DNA of 64,000 nucleotides, taken from positions 1 through 64,000 of the forward strand of contig CAJULE010000006.1 in assembly GCA_910587445.1 (NCBI GenBank), given 5' to 3'. Positions 1 through 8,599 of the stretch are shown one piece after another. The stretch comes from an uncultured Christensenellaceae bacterium. GTDB lineage: Bacteria; Bacillota; Clostridia; Christensenellales; Pumilibacteraceae. Under the pieces are notes generated by a model. It worked only from the letters and a program-made list of their open reading frames with translations. It searched no databases and was not told the origin of the DNA. Position numbers and translations under genes: made by a program. The stretch's first letter is position 1, and the number at the start of each line of letters is the position of its first letter.

Positions 1-54
1 GGCAACCCACCGCCTCGTCGCCTGCTGTCCGTCTCGCTCGCATCTAAGCCGTCA
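1..54. repeat. Partial hairpin repeat, type B right arm
   Basis: The first bases match the right half of the type B intergenic repeats at 36507-36632 and 35272-35397, with the shared words CTCGTCGCCTG and CCGTCT. The left half lies outside the window. Confidence 0.5.
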
Positions 55-56
55 GA

Positions 57-233
57 CTGACGACGTATAAACTTCGCATTTCTGCGTTAAGCTCCGCGCC
101 GTATACTCGCCTGAAGGCTCGAGGCGTTCGCTTCGCATATAATGCTCGCTCGGCTGAGCGGTCGTGTACGATGTAGTACACTCCCTGCGCAAAATCCGCG
201 CCTTCCTCGAACTGCTCGTTTCTAAACCGTCAG
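57..233. repeat. Intergenic long-hairpin repeat, type A
   Basis: The element begins CTGACG and ends CCGTCAG. Near its middle it carries the apex TGTAC-gatgta-GTACA, followed by the words GCGCAAAATCCGCGCCTTCC and CTGCTCGTTTCTAA. Both words recur in the type A copy at 10214-10337 and, degenerated, at 16519-16644. It lies in a region with no gene. Confidence 0.7.
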
Positions 234-466
234 AGCCGAACGCTTGCTTTGTCTTGCTCGTTTCTACGCCTTCGGGTGTTTTGGCTTTATCCTATAAAAC
301 GCCTTCCATAGAAGGGAAGGTGGCACGGCACAAAGCGTAGCGACTGCCGTGACGGATGAGTTGAAATATCTTAAGGGGAGTCTGATTTTTGTCATTTCGA
401 CCGGAGCGAAGCGGAGCGGAGAAATCTATTCCTTGGAAAAACAGTTTATTTCTTGCGGGGTGAAAT
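234..466. other. Non-coding stretch upstream of the first gene
   Basis: No credible gene is seen here. Around 308-360 is a segment with GGGAAGGTGGCACGGC and CCGTGACGGATGAG, and at 392-425 one with GTCATTTCGACCG and GGAGCGGAGAAATCT. Both look like small dispersed repeats of a kind common in clostridial genomes; each occurs only once in this window. Confidence 0.4.
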
Positions 467-1504
467 ATGTCAAAAGAGGCGAAAGAGTTCAAAAATTTCC
501 GCAAGGAGATGTATCGCGGAGACGAACTGTACGCGGGCACCGCCGAATTTGTCACGGATATGCTTGTCGGGCAGACCACGGATTTCGCGAAAAAATGCAC
601 CGTCGTGCCGCTTGCGGAGGAGTCTCCGTCCGGCAGGCAGGCTCAGTGCCTATGGATTCATGCGCGCGGAACGGACTATGCGCAAGTGGCGTTTTTCGAC
701 GCAAAGAGCAGTGAGGCTGCGGAGAAATTGATCGAAAAAGCGAAAGCTTTCACTGCGCAAAAAGGGCTCGGGCGCATTGTGGTCGGACTGCACGGACATC
801 TTAGCTACGGAGTGGGGATACTCACGGGCGCGAAAAGCAAAAACACTTTCGATACTTGTTACAACAAGCTCGGATACTCCGAATATTTTAAGGATTTCGG
901 CACCGTACACACGCTGTCGGCGTACCGCCAAGAAGTGAAAGAGGCGCGGCGGAGGCTTGACGAAGTTCGTTTCGATACGAGCGGCTACGCCGTGCGAAAA
1001 GCCGACTTTTCGAGGTTTGCCGAAGAGTGCGAAACAATGCGGCGAATTTGCGACGGAACGATCGGCGAAACGTATCTTTACGAGCCGACCGAGCGCGGAC
1101 ATTTTTACGAGCTTTTGAAGGACATGAAGATTTTGCTGTCGGGCGCAAATCTGCTTTTTCTGACCTACGGTGGCAAAGACGTCGGCTTTTTGTTTTGGCA
1201 CCCCGATTATAACGGCGCCGTCAAGGCAGGCAAGCCCTATTCCTCGCTTTCGTTCGCGCTATCGTATGCGTTGCGCCGCGGAAAAGTCGACACCGTGAAA
1301 CTCAATTCGATAGGGGTATGCAAGGGGCACCGCGGCAAGGGAACGCTCGCGCTGCTTCGGGCTTTTGATGATTGCATAGGGGAAAGGTATAAGTATATAG
1401 AGACAAATTTCGTGTGGGATTGCAACAAGAAAAGTTCCATGCTGAACAAAAAAATGCTGGGCGAGGTCTGGCGGACCTTTGCCGTATACGAGGAGACTTT
1501 ATGA
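467..1504 (+). CDS. GNAT-like acyltransferase family protein
   Basis: This 345-residue protein is probably soluble, with no signal peptide or membrane segment. Its second half carries a GNAT-like core: a strand-turn with NSIGVCKGHRGKGTLALLRAF (near residue 282), resembling the acetyl-CoA pyrophosphate-binding loop R/Q-x-x-G-x-G/A, followed by an IETNFVWDCNKKSSMLNKKMLG segment typical of the final GNAT strands. The N-terminal half may be a second, degenerate GNAT domain. The stop overlaps the next start (ATGA), so the two genes are probably translationally coupled. The start codon at 467 was chosen because it gives the full conserved-looking N terminus; the ribosome binding site is weak. The acyl acceptor is unknown. 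The two radical SAM genes downstream suggest a common modification pathway, which is inference. Confidence 0.6.
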   Translation: MSKEAKEFKNFRKEMYRGDELYAGTAEFVTDMLVGQTTDFAKKCTVVPLAEESPSGRQAQCLWIHARGTDYAQVAFFDAKSSEAAEKLIEKAKAFTAQKGLGRIVVGLHGHLSYGVGILTGAKSKNTFDTCYNKLGYSEYFKDFGTVHTLSAYRQEVKEARRRLDEVRFDTSGYAVRKADFSRFAEECETMRRICDGTIGETYLYEPTERGHFYELLKDMKILLSGANLLFLTYGGKDVGFLFWHPDYNGAVKAGKPYSSLSFALSYALRRGKVDTVKLNSIGVCKGHRGKGTLALLRAFDDCIGERYKYIETNFVWDCNKKSSMLNKKMLGEVWRTFAVYEETL

Positions 1505-2490
1505 TAGTCCGTTATGATTCGGTCTCGGAGCTTCCGAATGAGTGGGACTCGGTTGTGGGCGACAACATCTATCTTACCCGCAAATTTTTGGCGTTTATGG
1601 AAACGGCGGACCGAGAAAAGAAGACATACTACGGCGTGTATGATTCGTCGGGAAAGCTCGACACCGTATTCGAGACGATAGAGCGCAGAGGCTATAACCT
1701 CGGTATGTTCACGCGGTTGAATTTTAAAATCAAGATAACCATGGTGTATGTGCCGCTGTCCGTGACTCGCCCCGGTATCGAGTACGGAGAGTGCCTTGAA
1801 GAGGCCGCCGAATTCATACGGGGACTTAAGGGATACAAGATCTTTCTGAATCTTCCCGATATGGAATTAAACGGCTATGCCAAGGGTCTTACCTGCCCCA
1901 AATGCGTACTGAAAATCGCGTGGAACTCTTTCGACGAATACATGGATTCTCTGCGCAGCAATTATCGCTATCGCTTTCGCAAGGCGCTCAAAAAAGCCGC
2001 GCCGCTGAAACTTCGGTATTTGAACGGCGGAGAAGAGTTCACGGACGAGATGTACAAACTCTACGAGCAGGTGTACGAGAAGTCGCGGATAAGGGTGGAA
2101 AAGCTTACGCCCGAATTTTTTCGCGGAGAGTTTTTCGAGATATTCGTGCTCGAGGACGGCGAAGGCGTGCGCGGATTTGTACAGCTTCTCGCAAACGGGG
2201 ACGAGCTTGTATTCGAATTCGTGGGGCTCGACTACTCGGTGCAATCGAAGTACGACACCTATCTCGCAATGCTTTTGGAAATAATTCGGTACGCCATAGA
2301 GCACGGCTTCAAGACTGTGGATTTCGGGCAGACCGCCGACGATACGAAGCTCAAGCTCGGCAGCGAATATATCTATCTTTACGCTTATTTGAACCACAAG
2401 AACAGACTCCTGAACGCCGTTTGCAAAAAGCTTGCGCATAGGCTCGAATACCGACCCGTCACGGAAAAGTTCGACGTATTCAAAAAATGA
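1501..2490 (+). CDS. FemAB/BioF2-like GNAT acyltransferase
   Basis: The protein has 329 residues. The start at 1501 overlaps the previous stop by four bases. The central segment, with DSLRSNYRYRFRKALKK and later FVQLLANGDELVFEFVGLDY, matches the pattern of the BioF2/CelD-like (FemAB-related) GNAT domain, in which a basic helix is followed by the acyl-CoA-binding half. The C-terminal part VDFGQTADDTKLKLG is also typical of this family. Family members transfer amino-acyl or acyl groups to peptidoglycan precursors, polysaccharides or secondary metabolites; the substrate here cannot be read from sequence. It sits directly after another GNAT-like gene and before two cobalamin-type radical SAM genes, pointing to a small biosynthetic or envelope-modification unit. 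Family assignment is fairly secure, function is not. Confidence 0.7.
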   Translation: MIVRYDSVSELPNEWDSVVGDNIYLTRKFLAFMETADREKKTYYGVYDSSGKLDTVFETIERRGYNLGMFTRLNFKIKITMVYVPLSVTRPGIEYGECLEEAAEFIRGLKGYKIFLNLPDMELNGYAKGLTCPKCVLKIAWNSFDEYMDSLRSNYRYRFRKALKKAAPLKLRYLNGGEEFTDEMYKLYEQVYEKSRIRVEKLTPEFFRGEFFEIFVLEDGEGVRGFVQLLANGDELVFEFVGLDYSVQSKYDTYLAMLLEIIRYAIEHGFKTVDFGQTADDTKLKLGSEYIYLYAYLNHKNRLLNAVCKKLAHRLEYRPVTEKFDVFKK

Positions 2491-2491
2491 A

Positions 2492-2656
2492 TTGAAAGTA
2501 CATTCATCGCGTGCTTAGCCGAGCGAAGCAAAGCCGCGGAGCGAAGCGGAGTATGCGGCTACGTTCGGCACGCTGCCTCGGTCGAGTACATTTTAAGCAC
2601 ACTCCCTTCGGCGGCGAGCCGACTGTTGCCCGCCCGACGCGTGACTTTACTTTCAA
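2492..2656. repeat. Intergenic long inverted repeat
   Basis: Perfect 9-bp terminal arms TTGAAAGTA (2492-2500) and TACTTTCAA (2648-2656) enclose about 147 bp that include GAGTACATTTTAAGCACACTC, a degenerate version of the GTAC apex, and GTTGCCCGCCCGACGCG, which resembles type B copies. It begins two bases after the preceding stop codon and ends 18 bases before the next start. Confidence 0.65.
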
Positions 2657-2673
2657 AAGAAGTAGGAGAAAAC

Positions 2674-4020
2674 ATGAAAGTCCTTCTCGTCAGGGTCAGA
2701 CCGCACCCTCAATCGGTCAATCTGCAAAGCTTTATGGTGTGCGAGCCGCTCGAGCTCGAATACGTATATGCCGCGCTAAAGGCGCACGGGCACGAAGTCG
2801 AGATCCTCGACATGATTCTCGACAAGCGGAGCTTTGCGAGAGTGCTCAAAGGCGGCGGTTACGAGCTTGTTTGCTTTACGGGTTACATTACTCATGTGGG
2901 AGAAATAAAGCGCCACGCGAGGGCAGCGAAAAAGATACTTCCCCGTTGCATGACCGCGGTGGGCGGCGTTCATGCCGAGGTCGTGCCCGCGGACTTCGAG
3001 GACGAGTCGATCGACTGTATTTTGTGGGCGAACGGGCTCGATACGATCTGCTCGATAGCGGACGGCTGTCCGCCTAAGGACGTGCCCGGCGTATACCGAG
3101 AGGGAAAGGCAAAGCCGCCGCTTGTGAGAAGAGAGGACGAAATATTCCCCGACAGAACGAGCACGGCGAAGTATAGAGACAGCTACAACTACATCTATCA
3201 CGATAAGTGCGCCACGATAAAGACGTCGTTCGGCTGTCCATACGATTGCAAGTTCTGTTTCTGTACGAGAGTGTGCGACTACGCGGTGCGGCGGCTCGAC
3301 AGAGTTATGGACGAGCTCGAGACGATTAAGGAGCAGAACGTATTCGTAGTCGACGACGACTTCACGGCAAGCGACGCCCGCGCGCGGGAATTTTGCAGGC
3401 TGCTTCGAGAGCGCAATATCCGAAAGCATTTCATAGCTTTTTCACGCGCGGATTTCGTGACCGCTCATCCCGACACCGTGCGCCTTATGGCGGAGCACGG
3501 TTTCGACGCGTTTTTCATAGGGATAGAGTCGTTTCGCGTATCCGAGCTCGACCGATTCGACAAACGGACTACGGTGGAGCAAAACAGCGCCGCCGTCCGC
3601 ATACTCGAGCAGGCGGGTATGCAGTGCTACAGCGGTCTTATCGTGGGCGAGGATTGGAAAAAAGAGGACTTCGACGCGCTTATAAACTACCTCAACGGAT
3701 TCGAGCATCCTCTCGTGAACATCCAGCCCATAACGCCCATGCCCGGTACGCCGCTGTATGATTCTTATGACAAAGAGATTACGGTGCCGCGCGAAAAATA
3801 TCACCTTTGGGATATGGCGCACGTCGTTTTCCGTCCGCAGTTTCTGTCGAAGAGAAGTTACTACTATAATATTCTGCGCGCATACATAAAGACGAGCGCG
3901 AACAAAAAACAGCGCAAATTCATTCGCGAAAGATACGGAAAACGAATATACGGGCGCGTCAAGAAGGGCGCGGCGCACATTTTCATGCAGTACCTCGGGC
4001 AGATAATCAAGCCCTCGTAA
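2674..4020 (+). CDS. B12-binding-type radical SAM protein
   Basis: The protein has 448 residues. An N-terminal Rossmann-like cobalamin-binding-type domain (about residues 1-140) precedes a radical SAM barrel whose CxxxCxxC cluster motif is at C188, C192 and C195 (CPYDCKFC). The FFIGIES strand and the PITPMPGTPLYD segment are typical of the BchE/hopanoid-synthesis class of cobalamin-dependent radical SAM enzymes. The DxHxxG cobalamin-ligand motif is not evident, as in many members of this class. The start at 2674 follows AGGAGAA by a good spacing; an upstream in-frame ATG lies within the preceding repeat and was rejected. The next gene is of the same class, 11 bases downstream. Reaction and substrate are unknown; methylation or ring-forming chemistry on a lipid or small molecule is possible. 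Confidence 0.75.
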   Translation: MKVLLVRVRPHPQSVNLQSFMVCEPLELEYVYAALKAHGHEVEILDMILDKRSFARVLKGGGYELVCFTGYITHVGEIKRHARAAKKILPRCMTAVGGVHAEVVPADFEDESIDCILWANGLDTICSIADGCPPKDVPGVYREGKAKPPLVRREDEIFPDRTSTAKYRDSYNYIYHDKCATIKTSFGCPYDCKFCFCTRVCDYAVRRLDRVMDELETIKEQNVFVVDDDFTASDARAREFCRLLRERNIRKHFIAFSRADFVTAHPDTVRLMAEHGFDAFFIGIESFRVSELDRFDKRTTVEQNSAAVRILEQAGMQCYSGLIVGEDWKKEDFDALINYLNGFEHPLVNIQPITPMPGTPLYDSYDKEITVPREKYHLWDMAHVVFRPQFLSKRSYYYNILRAYIKTSANKKQRKFIRERYGKRIYGRVKKGAAHIFMQYLGQIIKPS

Positions 4021-4031
4021 AAGGAGACGCC

Positions 4032-5348
4032 ATGCATAAGATTTTGTTTATACAGCCGACGATCTACGACGACAACGGACGGCTCGTAAAAAAGCGCAAG
4101 CAGTATTTTGTCGGACTTGCGCACCCTCTTCTCGCCGCCCTTCTGCCCGAAGGGTGGGAAGCGGAAATATGCCTCGAACTTACCGAAGAGATTCCATACG
4201 ATACCGACGCCGACGTAATCGGTATCGGCGGTGTGGGGCACGCCGCCAAACGCGCGAAGGACATTGCGATAGAATTCAAAAAGCGCGGAAAGACCGTGTT
4301 TATGGGCGGACCCATGGTTTCGCTTGTGCCCGAGCTTGCGAAAGAGTATTGCGACAGCGTGATGATAGGCGATTCGGAAGAGACGATCGTCGAGCTCTGC
4401 CGCGACATAGAACGGGGCGAGCTCAAACCGTTTTACCGTAAGCCGCTCACTTCGCTGTCCACGCCGCCGCCGAGATTCGATCTCATCGTAAAGAAAAGGA
4501 TAGGCGACTTTCTGCCCGTGCAGGCGGGGCGCGGCTGTCCTAACAATTGCTCGTTCTGTACGATTTCGTGTCTGTTCGAGGGGCGGTATATTCGGCGCGA
4601 TATAGAAGAAGTCGTGCGCGACATAAAACAGATCAAAGCGCTCGGCTTCAAGAAATTCTTGCTCGTGGACGACAATATCGTGTCCGACCCCGAGTATATG
4701 CTCGAGCTGTGCCGCCGTATAAAGCCGCTCAAAATGAAGTGGATGAGCCAGTGCGCAATCCAAATCGCCGACAACCCCGTGCTTTTGAAAGCCGTCGCCG
4801 ACAGCGGCTGTTATGTGCTGAGCTTCGGGCTCGAAAACATAAACCCGCAAGCGCTGCGCGACGTGAACAAGGGCTGGTGCGACCCGCACGATTATCTGCG
4901 CGTGCTTAAAACCGTGAACGCCGCAGGCATAGAGGTTGCGAGCGAAATGATAGTGGGGCTCGATACCGACACCCCCGAGTCCATAGAAGAAACGGCTCGA
5001 TTCGTCGAAAAGAGCACCATAATAGCCCCCAAATTCTATTGTCTCACGCCTATTCCGGGCACGCCGCTCAACAGACAAATGAACGACGCCGGGCGCATAG
5101 CCGACGAGAACGTGCTCGAATACAAGCCCTCGAAGTCGGTGCTCAATACTCCGAACATGACGGCGGACGAGATCACCGAGCAGTATTGGAAGCTGTACGA
5201 GAGGCTGTACTCCATGAAGAACATTCTGCGCCGCACGCTTTTCAATAAACGCTTTTTGCGGCACCCCGCGCGCACGCTGTTCTTTTTCGGCGTGAATATG
5301 ATCTACCGTGCGCATATCAAGCGGAGAGTGGCGCCGAATATCTTGTGA
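4032..5348 (+). CDS. B12-binding-type radical SAM protein
   Basis: This 438-residue protein has the same architecture as its upstream neighbour: a cobalamin-binding-like N-terminal domain (MHKILFIQPTIYD, VIGIGGVGHAAKRAKD, VFMGGPMVS), then the radical SAM motif CPNNCSFC with cysteines at 169, 173 and 176. The glycine-rich and ribose-binding strands are visible as FLLVDDNIVSDP and LSFGLENINP. The C-terminal region has basic and aromatic stretches (RTLFNKRFLRHPARTLFFFGVNMIYRAHIKRR) that could contact a membrane. The RBS AAGGAG lies just before the start. It is the last gene of the likely four-gene unit, followed by a hairpin terminator at 5390. It may act in sequence with the previous enzyme; the product is not predictable. 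Confidence 0.75.
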   Translation: MHKILFIQPTIYDDNGRLVKKRKQYFVGLAHPLLAALLPEGWEAEICLELTEEIPYDTDADVIGIGGVGHAAKRAKDIAIEFKKRGKTVFMGGPMVSLVPELAKEYCDSVMIGDSEETIVELCRDIERGELKPFYRKPLTSLSTPPPRFDLIVKKRIGDFLPVQAGRGCPNNCSFCTISCLFEGRYIRRDIEEVVRDIKQIKALGFKKFLLVDDNIVSDPEYMLELCRRIKPLKMKWMSQCAIQIADNPVLLKAVADSGCYVLSFGLENINPQALRDVNKGWCDPHDYLRVLKTVNAAGIEVASEMIVGLDTDTPESIEETARFVEKSTIIAPKFYCLTPIPGTPLNRQMNDAGRIADENVLEYKPSKSVLNTPNMTADEITEQYWKLYERLYSMKNILRRTLFNKRFLRHPARTLFFFGVNMIYRAHIKRRVAPNIL

Positions 5349-5389
5349 TCTCCTGCGAGAAAGCGCGGATCTCGAAACACGGCATAAAA

Positions 5390-5427
5390 AAAGGAGCTTG
5401 CCTCGAAATAAGCGAGAAAGCTCCTTT
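5390..5427. terminator. Bidirectional intrinsic terminator
   Basis: The arms AAAGGAGCTT (5390-5399) and AAGCTCCTTT (5418-5427) form a perfect stem with A-rich and T-rich flanks, between two convergent genes. Confidence 0.85.
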
Positions 5428-5446
5428 ATGATTTTAAGTTTCGTAT

Positions 5447-6448
5447 TTACAGTATCTTCGACATAAAGCCGCGTCCCATTACTTCGTTGGTCGTCGATAT
5501 GTAGGCGAAGGTGTCGGGGTAGTGGGCGAGTATCTTGCGGAAAGCCGAAAGCTGACTGCGGCGAATGAGGCAGACGAGCATACTCTTGTCCGCGCCCGTA
5601 TACGCGCCCTTTGCGGCAATCACGGTCACGCCGCGATGCAGTTTTTCTATGATCTCTTTTGAAAGAGCCTCAGGCGATGTCGTAATTATTTCGAATTTCA
5701 AGGACGACTTGAAGCCGTTTACTATGAGGTCGTTCGAGCGTGCCGAAGCGAACATTTCGGTGAGAGCCAAAAGCACGGGCGTAAGTCCCTGCCTAAACAC
5801 GAAGAACGAAATGAACACGACAACGGAATCGAGCGCGAATATAAACCAGCTCACGCTTGCGGCGCTGAAGTGCTTGTAGACGTATGTGGCTATTATATCC
5901 GTGCCGCCGCTGCTGCCGCCGACTTTGAGAAGGATACCTATTCCCGCGCCGCCGACTATGCCGCCCGCGACCGCCGCAAGAATGGAGTTGTCGGCGTAAA
6001 CGGGTACGTTTACTTTTTCGAACAGCAGAAGCAGTCCGCTCTGTATGCCGATACTGATAGCCGTTATTATCGCAAAGCGTTTCGTTATGAGAAAGAATGC
6101 GGCGATGAGAAGAGGCGCATTTATGGCAAGCATCCAAATACCGGAGTTTATGCCCGTCGCGCTCTGAAGCATGGTTGCGACACCCGTCGCTCCGCCGGGA
6201 GCGAAGTTGTGGGGAATTACGAAGCAGTGCACGGAAAGCGCGCGCAAAAGTCCCGACAAAATAATTGCGCCCGAAATGACGAGCCACCGAAGAGTGGAAA
6301 GCTTCCGTTTTTGAGCTTTTTCGGCTGCCTTCGTCTTTTCGTCCTTGAGTTCGGGGTCGATGACGGTGGCGAGTTCGCTATCGTTTGCCGCGCCGTCCTG
6401 CGGATTTTCCGTGGTTTCGACAGCGTTTTCGGTAAGATTTTCTTCCAT
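5447..6448 (-). CDS. YitT family membrane protein
   Basis: This 333-residue protein has a charged cytoplasmic N terminus of about 50 residues, five or so membrane segments (from LRWLVISGAIILSG to SWFIFALDSVVVFISFFVF) and a C-terminal soluble domain starting near FEIITTSPEALSKEIIEKLHRG, which corresponds to the DUF2179 domain. The motifs HNFAPGGATGVA and GGSSGGTDIIA are the family hallmarks. YitT proteins are widespread in Firmicutes and their transport substrate, if any, is not established. It is monocistronic: its promoter is at 6501-6529 on the minus strand and it ends at the bidirectional terminator. The long acidic N terminus (many E, D and T) is longer than usual for the family. Confidence 0.9.
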   Translation of the reverse strand: MEENLTENAVETTENPQDGAANDSELATVIDPELKDEKTKAAEKAQKRKLSTLRWLVISGAIILSGLLRALSVHCFVIPHNFAPGGATGVATMLQSATGINSGIWMLAINAPLLIAAFFLITKRFAIITAISIGIQSGLLLLFEKVNVPVYADNSILAAVAGGIVGGAGIGILLKVGGSSGGTDIIATYVYKHFSAASVSWFIFALDSVVVFISFFVFRQGLTPVLLALTEMFASARSNDLIVNGFKSSLKFEIITTSPEALSKEIIEKLHRGVTVIAAKGAYTGADKSMLVCLIRRSQLSAFRKILAHYPDTFAYISTTNEVMGRGFMSKIL

Positions 6449-6500
6449 GTTTCCTCCGCGGGAGCTTGCAAGTCGTTTCGCAACTCAACCGCCGTATCTA

Positions 6501-6529
6501 ATTATAGAATACTTCCGTCCGTAAGTCAA
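6501..6529 (-). promoter_or_regulatory. Promoter of the YitT gene
   Basis: On the minus strand TTGACT is followed after 17 bases by TATAAT, about 50 bases before the start codon. Confidence 0.8.
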
Positions 6530-6623
6530 TCAAAAAAAAGGCGACGAAAACGCGTGTTTGGCGCGGTTTAGCCTTTTCTAAGATAAAAGCCCTGAAAACC
6601 GTTTCGGAACTTGAAACGCAGGG

Positions 6624-6652
6624 TTGACAAAAAACAAGCTTTGTGATATTGT
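6624..6652 (+). promoter_or_regulatory. Promoter in front of a response-regulator remnant
   Basis: TTGACA, 17 bases, TATTGT. It is followed by AAAGGAG and an ATG at 6689, a complete set of expression signals whose gene has been lost. Confidence 0.7.
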
Positions 6653-6688
6653 AAAGACGGTATCACGGGGCGGGGTAAAGGAGAGAAT

Positions 6689-6730
6689 ATGATAAACATC
6701 GCCGTAGTCGAGGACGAAAGGGAATATATC
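6689..6730 (+). pseudogene. 5' remnant of a response-regulator gene
   Basis: The ATG at 6689 follows a good RBS and encodes MINIAVVEDEREY, the classic N-terminal strand and acidic pocket of a receiver domain (compare MRIAIVDDDEKQ of the intact regulator at 17713). After about a dozen codons the similarity ends abruptly and the frame runs through unrelated sequence containing a terminator. The rest of the receiver and any LytTR domain are missing, so it is best read as a deletion scar. Confidence 0.6.
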
Positions 6731-6825
6731 ATTCCATGGGCAATTGGCACCTTGCGCTGTACAACTTTTTGCAAAAGATATTTTGACCCCTCCCCGAAAG
6801 ACCGCATTGCGGTCTTACCTAAAGG

Positions 6826-6860
6826 GAGAGCTGCGGAGTATTTCGCGGCTCTCTTTTTAT
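6826..6860 (+). terminator. Intrinsic terminator
   Basis: Arms GAGAGCTGCG (6826-6835) and CGCGGCTCTC (6844-6853) pair with one G-T wobble and are followed by TTTTTAT. Confidence 0.75.
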
Positions 6861-7028
6861 ATGGAGCGCCAAATAACGCTCTCAAAATCGCATATTGTAA
6901 AATAATGTAAACTTTGTGTGCGATTTGTGCACGGTTGAAAAATAAGCGATCAAATATAAAAATCTGCGTAAAAAGCAGCAAAAACGGTTCAAAATCGCAA
7001 AAATATTGCGTTTTGTCGCTTTTTATGA

Positions 7029-7057
7029 TTGACAATAATGCGATCCTTTTATATAAT
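7029..7057 (+). promoter_or_regulatory. Promoter of the fatty-acid synthesis cluster
   Basis: A perfect consensus promoter: TTGACA (7029-7034), 17 bases, TATAAT (7052-7057). The predicted start of transcription near 7064 leaves a leader of about 143 bases before fabH. Confidence 0.85.
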
Positions 7058-7206
7058 TTTATTATAGGCGTGTTTTTGCTTCATTCGGGAGCAATAATAT
7101 GCCGCCGGCAAAGGATTGATTATATGGCGCTTTAGACGTAGTTGCGCGCAATCGGGCAGATCCGAAGAGTGCCGAGGGGAAAACCTTTACTGTTAGGAGA
7201 TTCATA

Positions 7207-8160
7207 ATGTCTTTTAAAATTCTCGCGACGGGCAGTAAGCTCGCGGAAAAATCGGTGACAAACGACGATCTGGCAAAAATAATGGATACGTCGGACGAGT
7301 GGATCCGCACTCGCACGGGCATAGGCTCGCGCCATGTGTCCACCACGGAAACGGCTTCTTTTCTTGCAATCGAAGCGACAAAAAACGCTTTCGAAAATTG
7401 CTCCGTGAAACCGAGCGACATCGATTGCGTCATTTGCGCGACCATGCGCGGAGACACGTATACGCCGTCCGTTGCCTGCGCGGTCGCCGAGGCTCTCGGT
7501 ATAAATGCGCCCGCATACGACGTAAACGGCGCTTGCACGGGCATGATTTATGCGTTCGATATTGCCGACAGCTATATAAAGAGCGGCAAGTACGATAATA
7601 TTCTCGTCGTCACGGTCGAGCAGATGTCCAAACTAATCGACTGGACGGACAGGGCAAGTTGCGTGCTGTTCGGCGACGGCGCGGGCGCGGTGGTGCTCGG
7701 CAAGGGCGACGGACTCAAGGCGATAAACATTTCGTGCGCTCCGTCCACGACCATGATACACGGCGAAAGCTTTTCGGGAACGTCCATATTCAGCGAACTT
7801 CCCGAGGTCAAGCCCGTCCTTCATATGCAGGGACAGGAGGTGTATAAATTCGCCGTCTCTACCATGATGGCGGAGATAGACAAGGTCCTTACCGAAGCAA
7901 AGCTCGAGAAGAGCGACATCGATTATTTCCTGCCGCATCAGGCGAATATTCGCATAATAGAGGGCGCGGCAAAGCGGCTTGGGCTTTCCAAGGACAGAGT
8001 ACTCACGAACATCGAGACTTGCGGAAATATGTCCGCGACTTCGATTTCCGTGCTCCTCGACGAGTACAATCGCAAAAACACGTTTAAAAAAGGCGACAAG
8101 CTTTTGCTCGTTGCGTTCGGCGCGGGCATGACAAGCGGCGCTTGCGTCATAGAATGGTAG
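7207..8160 (+). CDS. fabH: Beta-ketoacyl-ACP synthase III
   Basis: FabH starts fatty-acid synthesis by condensing acetyl-CoA or a branched acyl-CoA with malonyl-ACP in the cytoplasm. The 317-residue length is normal. The catalytic triad is visible: C110 in NGACTGM, H244 in LPHQANIR and N274 in CGNMSATS. The TSDEWIRTRTGI segment near residue 30 is the family signature. The start at 7207 follows TTAGGAG. It is the first gene of the cluster, driven by the consensus promoter at 7029, with acpP 67 bases downstream. No FapR-type operator was recognised in the leader. Confidence 0.97.
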   Translation: MSFKILATGSKLAEKSVTNDDLAKIMDTSDEWIRTRTGIGSRHVSTTETASFLAIEATKNAFENCSVKPSDIDCVICATMRGDTYTPSVACAVAEALGINAPAYDVNGACTGMIYAFDIADSYIKSGKYDNILVVTVEQMSKLIDWTDRASCVLFGDGAGAVVLGKGDGLKAINISCAPSTTMIHGESFSGTSIFSELPEVKPVLHMQGQEVYKFAVSTMMAEIDKVLTEAKLEKSDIDYFLPHQANIRIIEGAAKRLGLSKDRVLTNIETCGNMSATSISVLLDEYNRKNTFKKGDKLLLVAFGAGMTSGACVIEW

Positions 8161-8227
8161 TGGTTCGCCGCAAGACTTAAGCAAAAAAAGACAATTAAAC
8201 CCCCGAAAGGGAAAAGGAGATATGATT

Positions 8228-8449
8228 ATGGATACATTGGCAACACTCAAGGAGATTGTAGACGACTACAAGGGCGAGAACATCGCGCTCACGGCAGAGA
8301 CGACTTTCGACGACATCGGCTTCGATTCGCTCGATAAGGTCGAACTCATGATGCAGGTCGAGGAGAAGTTCGGAGTCGAACTCGGAGACGACCTCGTTGT
8401 CAACACCGTAGGCGAGCTTGTAGCCAAGATAGACGAACTTAAAGCGTAA
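8228..8449 (+). CDS. acpP: Acyl carrier protein
   Basis: This 73-residue acidic protein carries growing acyl chains on a phosphopantetheine arm attached to the serine of GFDSLDKVEL. It has the usual four-helix length. Two in-frame ATG codons exist, at 8222 and 8228. The Shine-Dalgarno AAGGAG ends at about 8219, leaving only two bases before the first ATG but eight before the second, so 8228 is preferred. It lies between fabH and fabD, the usual place in Firmicutes. Confidence 0.95.
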   Translation: MDTLATLKEIVDDYKGENIALTAETTFDDIGFDSLDKVELMMQVEEKFGVELGDDLVVNTVGELVAKIDELKA

Positions 8450-8451
8450 AT

Positions 8452-8486
8452 CGTAAAGCCGTCTTAGGCGCAACTACGACTTTACG
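8452..8486 (+). other. Hairpin after acpP
   Basis: CGTAAAGCCGT and ACGACTTTACG pair with a single wobble three bases after the acpP stop. There is no U tract, so it more likely stabilises or processes the acpP message than ends transcription. Confidence 0.5.
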
Positions 8487-8599
8487 GGTAGAGTGGATTT
8501 ATCGAAAAACAGCCTTTAATAATAGGCAAACCAAACGAACAGACAGTCCGCATACGGCGATGAATGTCCGTTCGGAATCGGATTCGGAGAAAGAAAAAT

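Larger units (their letters stand above)
6449..7206. other. Long spacer with decayed sequence
   Basis: About 760 bases hold no intact gene. From left to right: the YitT promoter; a degraded hairpin near 6535-6590; a promoter plus the first codons of a response regulator (6624-6730); a terminator (6826-6860); AT-rich sequence with no recognisable coding content; and the strong fab promoter at 7029-7057 followed by a leader of about 140 bases with no recognised riboswitch or FapR-type operator. Confidence 0.6.
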
